Shown: positions 36,107-43,821 of the stretch, piece by piece
Position numbering within the stretch: position 1 is the first letter of the stretch
How the letters are laid out: each line of letters opens with the position of its first letter
Assembly: GCF_047228935.1 (NCBI RefSeq)
Contig: NZ_JBFEGG010000003.1
Span: 248,001-312,000 of the forward strand
Reading direction: 5' to 3'
DNA length: 64,000 nt
Source of the DNA: Ornithinibacillus sp047228935
Lineage (GTDB): Bacteria > Bacillota > Bacilli > Bacillales > Amphibacillaceae
Position numbers and translations under genes: made by a program
The notes under the pieces: model-generated
Seen by the model: the letters and a program-made list of their open reading frames with translations, nothing else
Databases searched by the model: none
What the model was told of the DNA's origin: nothing

Positions 36107-36859
36107 TTCGTAATGGCTATTCTAACAAATAAAACAGAAAAGAAAACCCCACCTAAAACACCAATCCACCTTCTTTACAGAAATATTAAGCAGTCTAACT
36201 ACTGGTATGTAAACATTCATCAACCAAGATCAAACCAAATCAACCAAATATGTAAAAACTAAGGAAAAATCAGAACAAGCGGACTTGTTCGTTGTCCTAT
36301 AAAGGGAATGACTAATGATGAGTATAAATGTATTTTCTAACATGATAGAAATTCTTTACATAATCTACTAGCAACAATATGAAATACCAAATATCCCGGA
36401 TAAATAGTTCCAAATGAAAAAACTTAAAATAATTCCACCAAAACTATTGAATTACATAATAAAAACTGCTATATTTTTTTTAGCAGAAATCGACTTTTGC
36501 ATAACTTTGTAAAAATAGTGATACAGAATACATATGTTACATACATTAGTGGGGAAAGGACAGAACGCTAAAGTTTAAAGAATTATAGTCGTTAATTTTA
36601 AGTAATATGATATAGATTTGCCGAAACAGTACGCACCCAACGGGGAAGGACAAAGTCAAATAATAGACTCCTTTACCTGGTAGAGAAGGGTGTATTTTTA
36701 ATGCCAAAAATTATGACTGAATGTCAGTCTTTGCCAAGAAGAGTAGAAAAATAACCTTAAAATCCTAGCAGAAGTATAGTTATAAGTTAGAAGGAAAAAG
36801 TAAATAGTATGGCAGAGTCTTGGGGAACAGTGCCCCTTAACTAGTAGAAGGAGGGATGC
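36107..36859. other. long intergenic region before potA
   Basis: These ~750 bp are AT-rich and hold no gene I can support. A perfect 6-bp inverted repeat GACTGA/TCAGTC lies at 36715-36729, and small GC-rich patches occur near 36630-36690 and 36820-36840. I looked for a riboswitch ahead of the polyamine importer and did not recognise one. The potA promoter must lie here. Confidence 0.4.
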
Positions 36860-37936
36860 ATGTTGGGTGTTCAAATGGTGCAACTGGAAAACGTAACGAA
36901 AGAATTTGATAATACAAATGTAGTAGATGACTTGAACTTAGATATAAAAGCAGGGGAATTTCTAACATTACTTGGCCCGTCTGGATGTGGAAAGACAACT
37001 ACACTTCGAATGATTGCAGGATTCGAAAAGCCAACATCAGGAAAAATATTGTTAAACGGCAAGCAAGTGGATGAAATGGAGCCATACAAGCGAGAAGTAA
37101 ATACAGTGTTTCAAAGTTATTCACTTTTTCCACATATGAGTGTGTTTGATAATGTGGCATTTGGCTTAAAAATGAAAAAAGTAGGTAAAGAAGAAATTAA
37201 AGAACGTGTCACAAAAGCGTTAAAGCTTGTACAGCTCGAGGAATATGGTAACCGTAAACCAAAGCAATTATCTGGTGGACAGCAACAACGTATTGCTATT
37301 GCGCGTGCCATTGTGAATAATCCTAAGGTACTCTTACTAGATGAACCACTTGGCGCATTAGATTTAAAGCTACGCAAGCAAATGCAGCTAGAACTAAAGC
37401 ACCTCCAACAAACATTGAACATTACGTTCATCTATGTTACCCACGACCAAGAAGAAGCACTAACAATGTCAGATCGAATCGTGGTTATGAATAAAGGAAA
37501 AATCGAGCAGATTGGTCTGCCTTATGAAATATATGAAAGACCACAAACGCGTTTTGTAGCCGATTTTATTGGTCAAACTAATATTATGGAAGGTACTGTA
37601 AGTGATTTAAATGGTGAAATGGCTACAATGGCATATGCGGATCAATCAATTGAGATCCCGAATACGGCCAATGTGCATAAGGACGAGGAAATATCCATCT
37701 CTGTCCGACCTGAAAATTTAAAACTTAGCAGTACACCTATCGAAGGTTCTAATAATCTAAAAGGAACGTTCAAAGAAAAGATTTATATTGGCTCAGTGAC
37801 AAAAATAGTAGTTTCCATGCCAAACGGCGAGGAACTTACCGTTAATGAATCCCATGATAAAATCGAGGAATTAACGAATACTAACGATGTCTATGTTAAC
37901 TGGAGCCCCCAAAATTCGGTTGTTCTAAAAAAATAA
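36860..37936 (+). CDS. potA: spermidine/putrescine ABC importer, ATPase
   Basis: This 358-residue ATPase has Walker A GPSGCGKTT, Q-loop TVFQSYSLFPHM, signature LSGGQQQR, Walker B VLLLDEPL and the H-loop THDQEEA. The C-terminal ~120 residues form the TOBE-type regulatory domain (ISVRPENLKLS). GAAGGAGGG precedes the ATG at 36860. It energises import with PotB, PotC and PotD encoded downstream. Confidence 0.93.
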   Translation: MLGVQMVQLENVTKEFDNTNVVDDLNLDIKAGEFLTLLGPSGCGKTTTLRMIAGFEKPTSGKILLNGKQVDEMEPYKREVNTVFQSYSLFPHMSVFDNVAFGLKMKKVGKEEIKERVTKALKLVQLEEYGNRKPKQLSGGQQQRIAIARAIVNNPKVLLLDEPLGALDLKLRKQMQLELKHLQQTLNITFIYVTHDQEEALTMSDRIVVMNKGKIEQIGLPYEIYERPQTRFVADFIGQTNIMEGTVSDLNGEMATMAYADQSIEIPNTANVHKDEEISISVRPENLKLSSTPIEGSNNLKGTFKEKIYIGSVTKIVVSMPNGEELTVNESHDKIEELTNTNDVYVNWSPQNSVVLKK

Positions 37937-37971
37937 CAAATATTAATTTTAAAGATTGGAGATGGGAAGGA

Positions 37972-39039
37972 TTGAAAAAGTCTTTTGTATTTGCACTATT
38001 TAGTTTGTTCATTGTATTATTTCTAGCAGCTTGTGGATCAGATGATTCTGATAATACTGGTGGGGATCAGGAATTAAGTGATGAGTTAATCGTATTTAAC
38101 TGGAGTGAGTATATTCCACAAGAAGTAATTGATGGTTTTGAAAATGAATATGGTGTAGATGTTGTGTATTCTACATATAACTCAAACCACGAAATGCTTA
38201 CAAAAGTTCAAAGTGGTACAGTTGCTTATGACTTAGTGTTTCCATCAGATTATTATGTGAAGCAAATGGTTGAAAATGATATGTTGCTTGAAATTGATTT
38301 CGATAACATACCAAATTTTGAAAATATCGCAAATGCATGGAGAAACATGCCATTTGACTCTGAGAATAAATATTCCGTTCCATTTATGTATGGGTATGAC
38401 GGAATTATATATAACAAGAAATACATTAAAGAAGCCCCTACTAGCTGGGAAGACTTATGGAACCCAGAGTATGCAGGGAAAGTAGTACTGTTAGAAGAGT
38501 CTAAGGAAATTTCTAATATGGCACAACAATTATTAGGTAACGAAATGAATGACCCAACAGAAGCTCAATTAGAAGAGGGCTTTAAAAAAGTAAAAGAACT
38601 TATTCCAAATGTATTAGCATTTGATGCCGCACCATCTAGTCGTTTTGTTCGAGAAGAAGCTTGGATTGGTCATGGTTATTCCGGCTCGGCTGCGACTGCA
38701 TGGTTAGAAAATGAAAATATTGACTTTGTTCTACCTGAAGAAGGCGGTATTGTTTGGTTGGATGCAATGGTTATTCCAAAAACAGCTAAAAACAAATATA
38801 CTGCAGAAACATTTATTAACTACCTACTTCGTCCAGAGGTAAGTGTTAAACTTTCAGAATTCATTCCATATGGGAATCCGAATGAAGCGGCTGTCGAGAT
38901 GTTACCAGAAAATATTAAGAATAGTCCTGGATTAAACTTCCCTGAAGAAGTAATTGAGCGTACAGAGTGGAACTTACCACTAGATTCAGAGCGTACTCAA
39001 TTTATGAACCGTCTGTTCCAGGAAGCAAAGGTTGAATAG
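37972..39039 (+). CDS. potD: spermidine/putrescine-binding lipoprotein
   Basis: This 355-residue polyamine-binding protein has the lipobox FLAACGSD and PotD motifs VFNWSEYIPQEVIDGFE, YDLVFPSDYYV and YGYDGIIYNKK. The TTG start at 37972 follows GGAGATGGGAAGGA. In most pot operons this gene is last; here it follows potA. Confidence 0.92.
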   Translation: MKKSFVFALFSLFIVLFLAACGSDDSDNTGGDQELSDELIVFNWSEYIPQEVIDGFENEYGVDVVYSTYNSNHEMLTKVQSGTVAYDLVFPSDYYVKQMVENDMLLEIDFDNIPNFENIANAWRNMPFDSENKYSVPFMYGYDGIIYNKKYIKEAPTSWEDLWNPEYAGKVVLLEESKEISNMAQQLLGNEMNDPTEAQLEEGFKKVKELIPNVLAFDAAPSSRFVREEAWIGHGYSGSAATAWLENENIDFVLPEEGGIVWLDAMVIPKTAKNKYTAETFINYLLRPEVSVKLSEFIPYGNPNEAAVEMLPENIKNSPGLNFPEEVIERTEWNLPLDSERTQFMNRLFQEAKVE

Positions 39040-39050
39040 TTAAGTTAATA

Positions 39051-39114
39051 AAGAGGCTGTCAAAAGTCAATCCCTTATCATTTAATGAAGGATTGGCTTT
39101 ATAGACAACCTCTT
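39051..39114 (+). terminator. long hairpin between potD and potC
   Basis: AAGAGGCTGTC...AGTCAATCCCTT pairs with AAGGATTGGCTT...GACAACCTCTT over about 25 positions with small bulges. No T-run follows directly. It probably limits readthrough from the binding-protein gene into the permeases. Confidence 0.6.
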
Positions 39115-39180
39115 ATCCTATGTCTAGCTTATTAGGCGCCAAAACGTGCGATTCCCATTTAATAGGAAGGTAGGTGGAAA

Positions 39181-39969
39181 ATGTTGAGACCTAGAACGAA
39201 GAAAATACTATTTTCGTTTTCCCTACTCGTTTTTTTATTCTTTTATATACCAATTATGTTCGTCATCATATTCTCATTTAATGATTCTAAATTAGGAACA
39301 GTTTGGACTGGGTTTACGCTAGATTGGTATGGTTCCATTTTACAGAATACACAACTGATTGAAGCGACGATGAATAGTTTGTATTTAGCTGTGATTACAA
39401 CCATCATCGCAACAATATTAGGTACCCTTGCAGCACTAGCATTACACCGCTATACCTTTATCGGCAAAAAATCTGTGGAGTTTCTATTTTATATTCCCGT
39501 AGTTATTCCGGATATCGTAGTCGCGGTAGCGCTACTTGCGATTTATGGGATTCTAAATATGTCACTCGGTTTAAATACAGCAATCCCAGGACATGTGGCA
39601 ATTACGATTTCTTACGTTATGTTAGTTGTGTTGGCACGGCTTTCTTCTTTTGATAATTCATTGGAGGAAGCGGCAAAAGATCTTGGAGCGAATGAATGGC
39701 AAACGTTCTGGAAAGTAACGTTTCCATTAATCTTTCCAGGAATCTTAGCTGGTGCACTACTAGCATTTACCATTTCCCTTGATGAATTTGTTATTTCTTT
39801 CTTTACATTAGGACCTGGAGATAACACGTTACCAGTACTCGTTTATTCGATGGTTCGCTTAGGGGTTTCACCTGAAGTAAACGTACTTTCTACTATTATA
39901 ATAGCCATTATGTTTGTTGTCGTGTTAATTGTTGGTCTAAGAATGAGAAAGCGAGGGGACGCGAAATGA
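39181..39969 (+). CDS. potC: spermidine/putrescine ABC importer permease PotC
   Basis: This 262-residue permease has the PotC features FNDSKLG.WTGFTLDWYGSI and an EAA-type loop EAAKDLGANEWQTFWKVTFP. AGGTAGGTGG precedes the ATG. Its stop overlaps the potB start (ATGA). Confidence 0.9.
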   Translation: MLRPRTKKILFSFSLLVFLFFYIPIMFVIIFSFNDSKLGTVWTGFTLDWYGSILQNTQLIEATMNSLYLAVITTIIATILGTLAALALHRYTFIGKKSVEFLFYIPVVIPDIVVAVALLAIYGILNMSLGLNTAIPGHVAITISYVMLVVLARLSSFDNSLEEAAKDLGANEWQTFWKVTFPLIFPGILAGALLAFTISLDEFVISFFTLGPGDNTLPVLVYSMVRLGVSPEVNVLSTIIIAIMFVVVLIVGLRMRKRGDAK

Positions 39970-40817
39970 TTAAAAGTTTTAAGAAAGCATATGTATTATT
40001 ATCCCCGAGTTTGTTTTGGCTAACACTGTTCCTAGTGATTCCAGTAATCTTTATTGCAATAATAAGTTTCACAACGAACGGAGACTTTGGTGGAATCATT
40101 TATGAGTTTAGCTTAAAAGCCTATTCATCTGCTTTTAGCTCCTTATACGCTAAAGTAATTTGGCAATCGGTTTGGTGGGCATTGATTGCGACGGTCGTTT
40201 GTTTATTTATTGCATATCCGTTTGCTTATTTCATCGCTCACGCTGGTAAGTGGAAAAATTTATTATTACTACTTGTCATGGTGCCGTTCTGGACAAACTT
40301 ATTAATTCGTTTGTATGCGTGGATTATCCTAATGAATAATCAAGGTGTGATTAATAATGTGTTGATAGAACTAGGATTTATTGATGAGCCACTTGCATTA
40401 ATGTACTCACCTGGTGGGGTAATCTTAGGTTTGGTATACGGTTTCTTACCATTTATGATTTTACCGATTTACTCTTCTATTGAACAGTTGGATAAAACAT
40501 ATTTGGAAGCATCAGAGGATTTAGGTGCGGGTCCAGTGAAGACGTTCTTAAATGTGACGTTACCATTAACGTTCCCAGGAATTCTTGCAGGATTTATTAT
40601 TACGTTTGTACCAGCAATAAGTGTGTTCGTTGTTACAGACTTATTTACTGGTGGTAAACTACTGATGGTTGGTAATGTCATCAGGGATGCGTTCTTAGTT
40701 GAAATGAACTGGCAGCTTGGTGCAGCACTGTCGTTATTATTAATGATTTTAGTGTTGTTGTCCCTTATGATTTTCATGCGGTTTACAAATCGAAAGGATC
40801 GAAAGTTGTTGGTATAA
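39966..40817 (+). CDS. potB: spermidine/putrescine ABC importer permease PotB
   Basis: This 283-residue permease has PotB features VPFWTNLLIRLYAWIILM and the EAA-type loop EASEDLGAGPVKTFLNVTLP. The start overlaps the potC stop by 4 bp. The order potC-potB is reversed from the usual potB-potC. Confidence 0.9.
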   Translation: MIKSFKKAYVLLSPSLFWLTLFLVIPVIFIAIISFTTNGDFGGIIYEFSLKAYSSAFSSLYAKVIWQSVWWALIATVVCLFIAYPFAYFIAHAGKWKNLLLLLVMVPFWTNLLIRLYAWIILMNNQGVINNVLIELGFIDEPLALMYSPGGVILGLVYGFLPFMILPIYSSIEQLDKTYLEASEDLGAGPVKTFLNVTLPLTFPGILAGFIITFVPAISVFVVTDLFTGGKLLMVGNVIRDAFLVEMNWQLGAALSLLLMILVLLSLMIFMRFTNRKDRKLLV

Positions 40818-40829
40818 TATAGGTAATGA

Positions 40830-40857
40830 AAAGCGTGCTTCGGCATGCTTTTTTATG
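40830..40857 (+). terminator. intrinsic terminator of the pot operon
   Basis: AAAGCGTGC-TTCG-GCATGCTTT with a T-rich tail: a tetraloop hairpin just after potB. Confidence 0.9.
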
Positions 40858-40950
40858 TTTATCTATAGGACTTTTGACTCAATTATGGTAAAAACGGTGA
40901 TTTTGTGAGTTTTTAATTAAAAATATGTCGAATTATGGAAAAACTTTTAG

Positions 40951-40956
40951 TATAAT
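40951..40956 (+). promoter_or_regulatory. -10 box upstream of the first c-di-GMP riboswitch
   Basis: TATAAT lies ~24 bp before the aptamer; the -35 (TCGAAT near 40928) is weak. Confidence 0.45.
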
Positions 40957-40979
40957 AGGACTAAATATAGAGGTTTTAC

Positions 40980-41060
40980 GAAAAAGGCAAACTTATCGAA
41001 AGGTAAGGACGCAAAGCCGAGGGCCTAAAGCACTAGTGCAATGGCAGCCTAGCTACCGAA
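40980..41060 (+). ncRNA. c-di-GMP-I (GEMM) riboswitch 1, upstream of a PilZ gene
   Basis: The aptamer core is clear: GGCAAACTTATCGAAAGG (with GAAA tetraloop), GGACGCAAAGCC, GGCCTAAAGC, and the closing GGCAGCCTAGCTACC. This is the c-di-GMP-I family by direct reading. A terminator follows at 41085. The outer P1 pairing is weaker than in the two other copies, and I could not deduce whether it switches on or off. Confidence 0.93.
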
Positions 41061-41084
41061 GAAAACAGGGACTTAAGTTAGAGA

Positions 41085-41120
41085 GAAGGAGGACCGTTTC
41101 TTGGGTTCTCCTTTTATGTG
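41085..41120 (+). terminator. expression-platform terminator of riboswitch 1
   Basis: AAGGAGGACC (41086-41095) pairs with GGTTCTCCTT with one G-U, followed by TTTAT. It lies between the aptamer and the PilZ gene. Confidence 0.7.
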
Positions 41121-41178
41121 TGATTTTGGACCTAAGGTATTTTCGAAAACCAACTTATCCAATGGGGAGGTGCTTGAA

Positions 41179-41742
41179 ATGACTGAACAAGAGTGGATAT
41201 ATATTCTTATTGCGGTTGCATTTCTATTATTCATGCTATTAATATTTCTTATTAAGAAGTTTACTAGAAGTTCTCACGAAGATGTCGCATCCACTTCGGA
41301 ACAGAAAGAGACCCCAAGACGTCCATCGTTTTCCGGCGTAAATAATAGAGAAAACTTTCGTGTCGCATTAGATGATGTAAATTGTTTCGTTGAGTTTCTG
41401 GATGTAGATAATGATAATCTGAATCCAAAGTTCTTTAATGGTGTGTTAAAGAATATTAGTGTTGGCGGTGTAAAGTTTGTATGCGATTATGAATATCCGA
41501 TAGAGGAAGAATTGGAGATAAAGGTACGTTTTTCTCTTAATGATAGTAGATTTATCCTCAAAGGAATTATTGTGCGTAAAGAATTGTATCCTGAAAGGAA
41601 TCGTTTTGGATATGGAGTTAAGTTTACGAATCTATTCGATGAGGATCGTGAGTTGTTGTATCGGTTATTGAATAGAATTATGGTAGAGAAGCGGAAAGAA
41701 AAAGTATCGAGTAAGTTGGTTGGTGAGGAGTCTATGGTATAG
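41179..41742 (+). CDS. membrane-anchored PilZ-domain c-di-GMP receptor
   Basis: This 187-residue protein has one N-terminal membrane helix (~6-28), a short charged linker, and a PilZ domain with both ligand motifs: RENFR (57-61, RxxxR) and NISVGG (92-97, N/DxSxxG). It should bind c-di-GMP at the membrane and could act on the flagellar motor or glycan export. ATG 41179 is 6 bp after GGGGAGGTG. It is preceded by a c-di-GMP riboswitch, so both its mRNA and its protein sense the same signal. It is followed by a terminator and the flagellin gene. Confidence 0.88.
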   Translation: MTEQEWIYILIAVAFLLFMLLIFLIKKFTRSSHEDVASTSEQKETPRRPSFSGVNNRENFRVALDDVNCFVEFLDVDNDNLNPKFFNGVLKNISVGGVKFVCDYEYPIEEELEIKVRFSLNDSRFILKGIIVRKELYPERNRFGYGVKFTNLFDEDRELLYRLLNRIMVEKRKEKVSSKLVGEESMV

Positions 41743-41759
41743 TGCCATGGGCTTTTTTT
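41729..41759 (+). terminator. intrinsic terminator after the PilZ gene
   Basis: AGTCTATGGTA-TAG-TGCCATGGGCT with several G-U pairs, then seven T. The stop codon TAG is the loop. Confidence 0.75.
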
Positions 41760-41820
41760 GTTGCTTTCATAGGGAGTAAGTAATTTTCTACAAAAATGAA
41801 TATTTTTTTTCAAAAAACAT

Positions 41821-41846
41821 TAAACATCTATTTTTCATGCCGATAT
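41821..41846 (+). promoter_or_regulatory. hag: sigma-D promoter of the flagellin gene
   Basis: TAAA (41821-41824), 14 bp, then a perfect GCCGATAT (41839-41846): the consensus for the motility sigma factor. Confidence 0.92.
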
Positions 41847-41898
41847 AATAGGTACAACATCATAGATGTTAGTAAATGTTTTGGCCAAACATTTATAT

Positions 41899-41948
41899 GC
41901 GAGACATATGGATGTGACTCGCGAAAATAAAAAACAATTACATGGAGG
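41899..41948 (+). promoter_or_regulatory. two CsrA-type binding sites in the hag leader
   Basis: Site 1: GCGAGACAT and ATGTGACTCGC (41899-41922) form a stem with a small bulge that displays ATGGA in the loop. Site 2: CATGGAGG (41941-41948) is itself the ribosome site. This is the two-site layout known from B. subtilis hag, where CsrA blocks translation and FliW removes CsrA. csrA and fliW are not in the window. Confidence 0.7.
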
Positions 41949-41955
41949 TAATAAC

Positions 41956-42885
41956 ATGATTATCAATCACAATATTTCTGCTTTAAACGCACACCGTCAA
42001 TTAGGTGTAAATACTGGCTCAACTCAAAATTCTTTAGAAAAACTATCTTCTGGTCTTCGTATTAACAAAGCTGGAGATGACGCTGCTGGTCTAGCAATCT
42101 CTGAAAAAATGCGTGGACAAATCCGCGGTTTAGAAATGGCTTCTAAAAACGCGCAAGACGGTATTTCTTTAATTCAAACTGCTGAAGGTGCATTGAATGA
42201 AACTCATTCAATTCTTCAACGTATGCGTGAACTTGTAGTACAAGCTGGAAACACTGGTACTCAAGATGATACTGATTTACAAGCTATTCAAGATGAAATT
42301 GATGCTTTAGTAGAAGAACTAGGTGGAGTAACTGCTTCTGGTTCAAGTAAAGGTATTGCTGATCGTACTCAATTCAACGGTAAAAACTTACTTGATGGTA
42401 CTTACTCAGCAACAGCTGCTGGTTCAGGTACAGCTCAAGCATTAACATTCCAAATCGGTGCTAATGGTGGACAACAACTTAGCGTTCATATTGAAGATAT
42501 GAGTGCTTCTGCACTTGGTACTAAAGATTCTGGTGGTAATGTAACATTAAGTATGGAAGCTATTGATGTAACTAGCTTCGCTACAACTGCAGCTGATGCT
42601 TCAGGTGGTTTTGATGCACAATTAGCAGCTATTGATGCAGCTACTAACCAAGTTTCAACTCAACGTTCTGCATTAGGTGCTGTTCAGAACCGCTTAGAGC
42701 ATACTATTAGTAACTTAGGTGCTTCTTCTGAGAATTTAACTGCTGCTGAATCACGTATCCGTGACGTTGATATGGCGAAAGAAATGATGGAATTCACTAA
42801 GAATAACATCTTAACTCAAGCAGCACAATCTATGTTAGCTCAAGCTAACCAGCAACCTCAAGGAGTTTTACAACTTCTTCGTTAA
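41956..42885 (+). CDS. hag: flagellin
   Basis: This 309-residue flagellin has the conserved N-terminal (MIINHNISALNAHRQLG, SSGLRINKAGDDAAGLAI) and C-terminal (NILTQAAQSMLAQANQQPQ) helices and a short central region rich in Ser, Thr and Gly, suitable for O-glycosylation. The ATG at 41956 follows GGAGG. Transcription is from a sigma-D promoter; translation is probably under CsrA control. The sugar genes that follow (Maf, neuBCA, methyltransferase) suggest that the filament is glycosylated. Confidence 0.97.
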   Translation: MIINHNISALNAHRQLGVNTGSTQNSLEKLSSGLRINKAGDDAAGLAISEKMRGQIRGLEMASKNAQDGISLIQTAEGALNETHSILQRMRELVVQAGNTGTQDDTDLQAIQDEIDALVEELGGVTASGSSKGIADRTQFNGKNLLDGTYSATAAGSGTAQALTFQIGANGGQQLSVHIEDMSASALGTKDSGGNVTLSMEAIDVTSFATTAADASGGFDAQLAAIDAATNQVSTQRSALGAVQNRLEHTISNLGASSENLTAAESRIRDVDMAKEMMEFTKNNILTQAAQSMLAQANQQPQGVLQLLR

Positions 42886-42896
42886 TTAAGTTTTTT

Positions 42897-42938
42897 AAGG
42901 TTATCACTATTGATTTAGTGATAACCTTATTTTTTATT
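42897..42938 (+). terminator. flagellin terminator
   Basis: AAGGTTATCACT pairs with AGTGATAACCTT, followed by ATTTTTTATT. Confidence 0.92.
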
Positions 42939-43147
42939 ATAATATACAAGACTTTTAACTTTTGATTCTACTAAGTTGATTTTTGCTTTATCTTCTAATC
43001 CCTCCTAAACATAGCTTGATAATTAAACTTAACTGCACATCATATAGTTGTTAGAGATACGATAGTGAATATCCAGAAAGTCTTTTAAACCTATTATTAC
43101 TTAAATAAATTCCTCTATTTACCATAACATATTCGTAATCCCTCCTT

Positions 43148-43172
43148 TAAAAATTCTTGTTCAATCCGATAA
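43148..43172 (+). promoter_or_regulatory. possible sigma-D promoter before the Maf operon
   Basis: TAAA (43148) and TCCGATAA (43165-43172) match sigma-D boxes at most positions, but the 13-bp spacer is one short. Confidence 0.35.
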
Positions 43173-43212
43173 TAATATAGAATACAAAAACTATGTTCGG
43201 GGGCAATTACTC

Positions 43213-43821
43213 ATGCAGTTAATCTATAATGAGGAAAATATTTTATTAGAAAACAGTTTAGAATCAATCGATGTAATTTTAAATAAAGTAAATAAGATAT
43301 TGGAAAATAGTGGAAAGGTTTTTAGCCATTTAGTAATAAATCAAGTGGAAGTTTATGAGAATCATGAACAATATATAAGAGAACGTATTAGTGAAATCGA
43401 AACAATAAAAATAATTACTACTACGATGAACGAAATGATATGGAATACGATGAAATCGGTTCATCAATATTTAGTAAGAGCAATACCGGCTCTAAATACG
43501 TTGGTTGATGAAAGTTATAACAATTTTACTAGTGAAACTTGGAATGGTATTAACCAGTTGGCTGAAGGGATGCAGTGGATTTTACAATTTAAAGAGGTTG
43601 CAAATGCTGCAGTTAAACAACCTACTAACTGGTCTAAGGTTGAAGAAAATCTAAAGGTTTGTGAAGAAAAGTTTGCAGAATTACTAGCTGCGGTCGAGGT
43701 GAAAGATACCATACTTATTTCAGATATTTTGTCGTATGAATTAGTACCTGTATTTGAATTAATTAAAGAAAATCTTGAAATTGCATTGAAAGATGAGGTA
43801 TTTTTACAAGATGTTAATTGA
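43213..43821 (+). CDS. hypothetical protein upstream of the flagellin glycosyltransferase
   Basis: This 202-residue protein is soluble, acidic and mostly helical with no signal peptide and no motif I recognise. It overlaps the downstream Maf-type gene, so the two are probably translated together. A helper or chaperone role in flagellin glycosylation is suggested only by position. Confidence 0.7.
   Translation: MQLIYNEENILLENSLESIDVILNKVNKILENSGKVFSHLVINQVEVYENHEQYIRERISEIETIKIITTTMNEMIWNTMKSVHQYLVRAIPALNTLVDESYNNFTSETWNGINQLAEGMQWILQFKEVANAAVKQPTNWSKVEENLKVCEEKFAELLAAVEVKDTILISDILSYELVPVFELIKENLEIALKDEVFLQDVN

Noticed and set aside
36107..36859. A riboswitch in the leader of the polyamine importer
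   Set aside because: GC-rich patches and small hairpins exist, but none fits a family I know.
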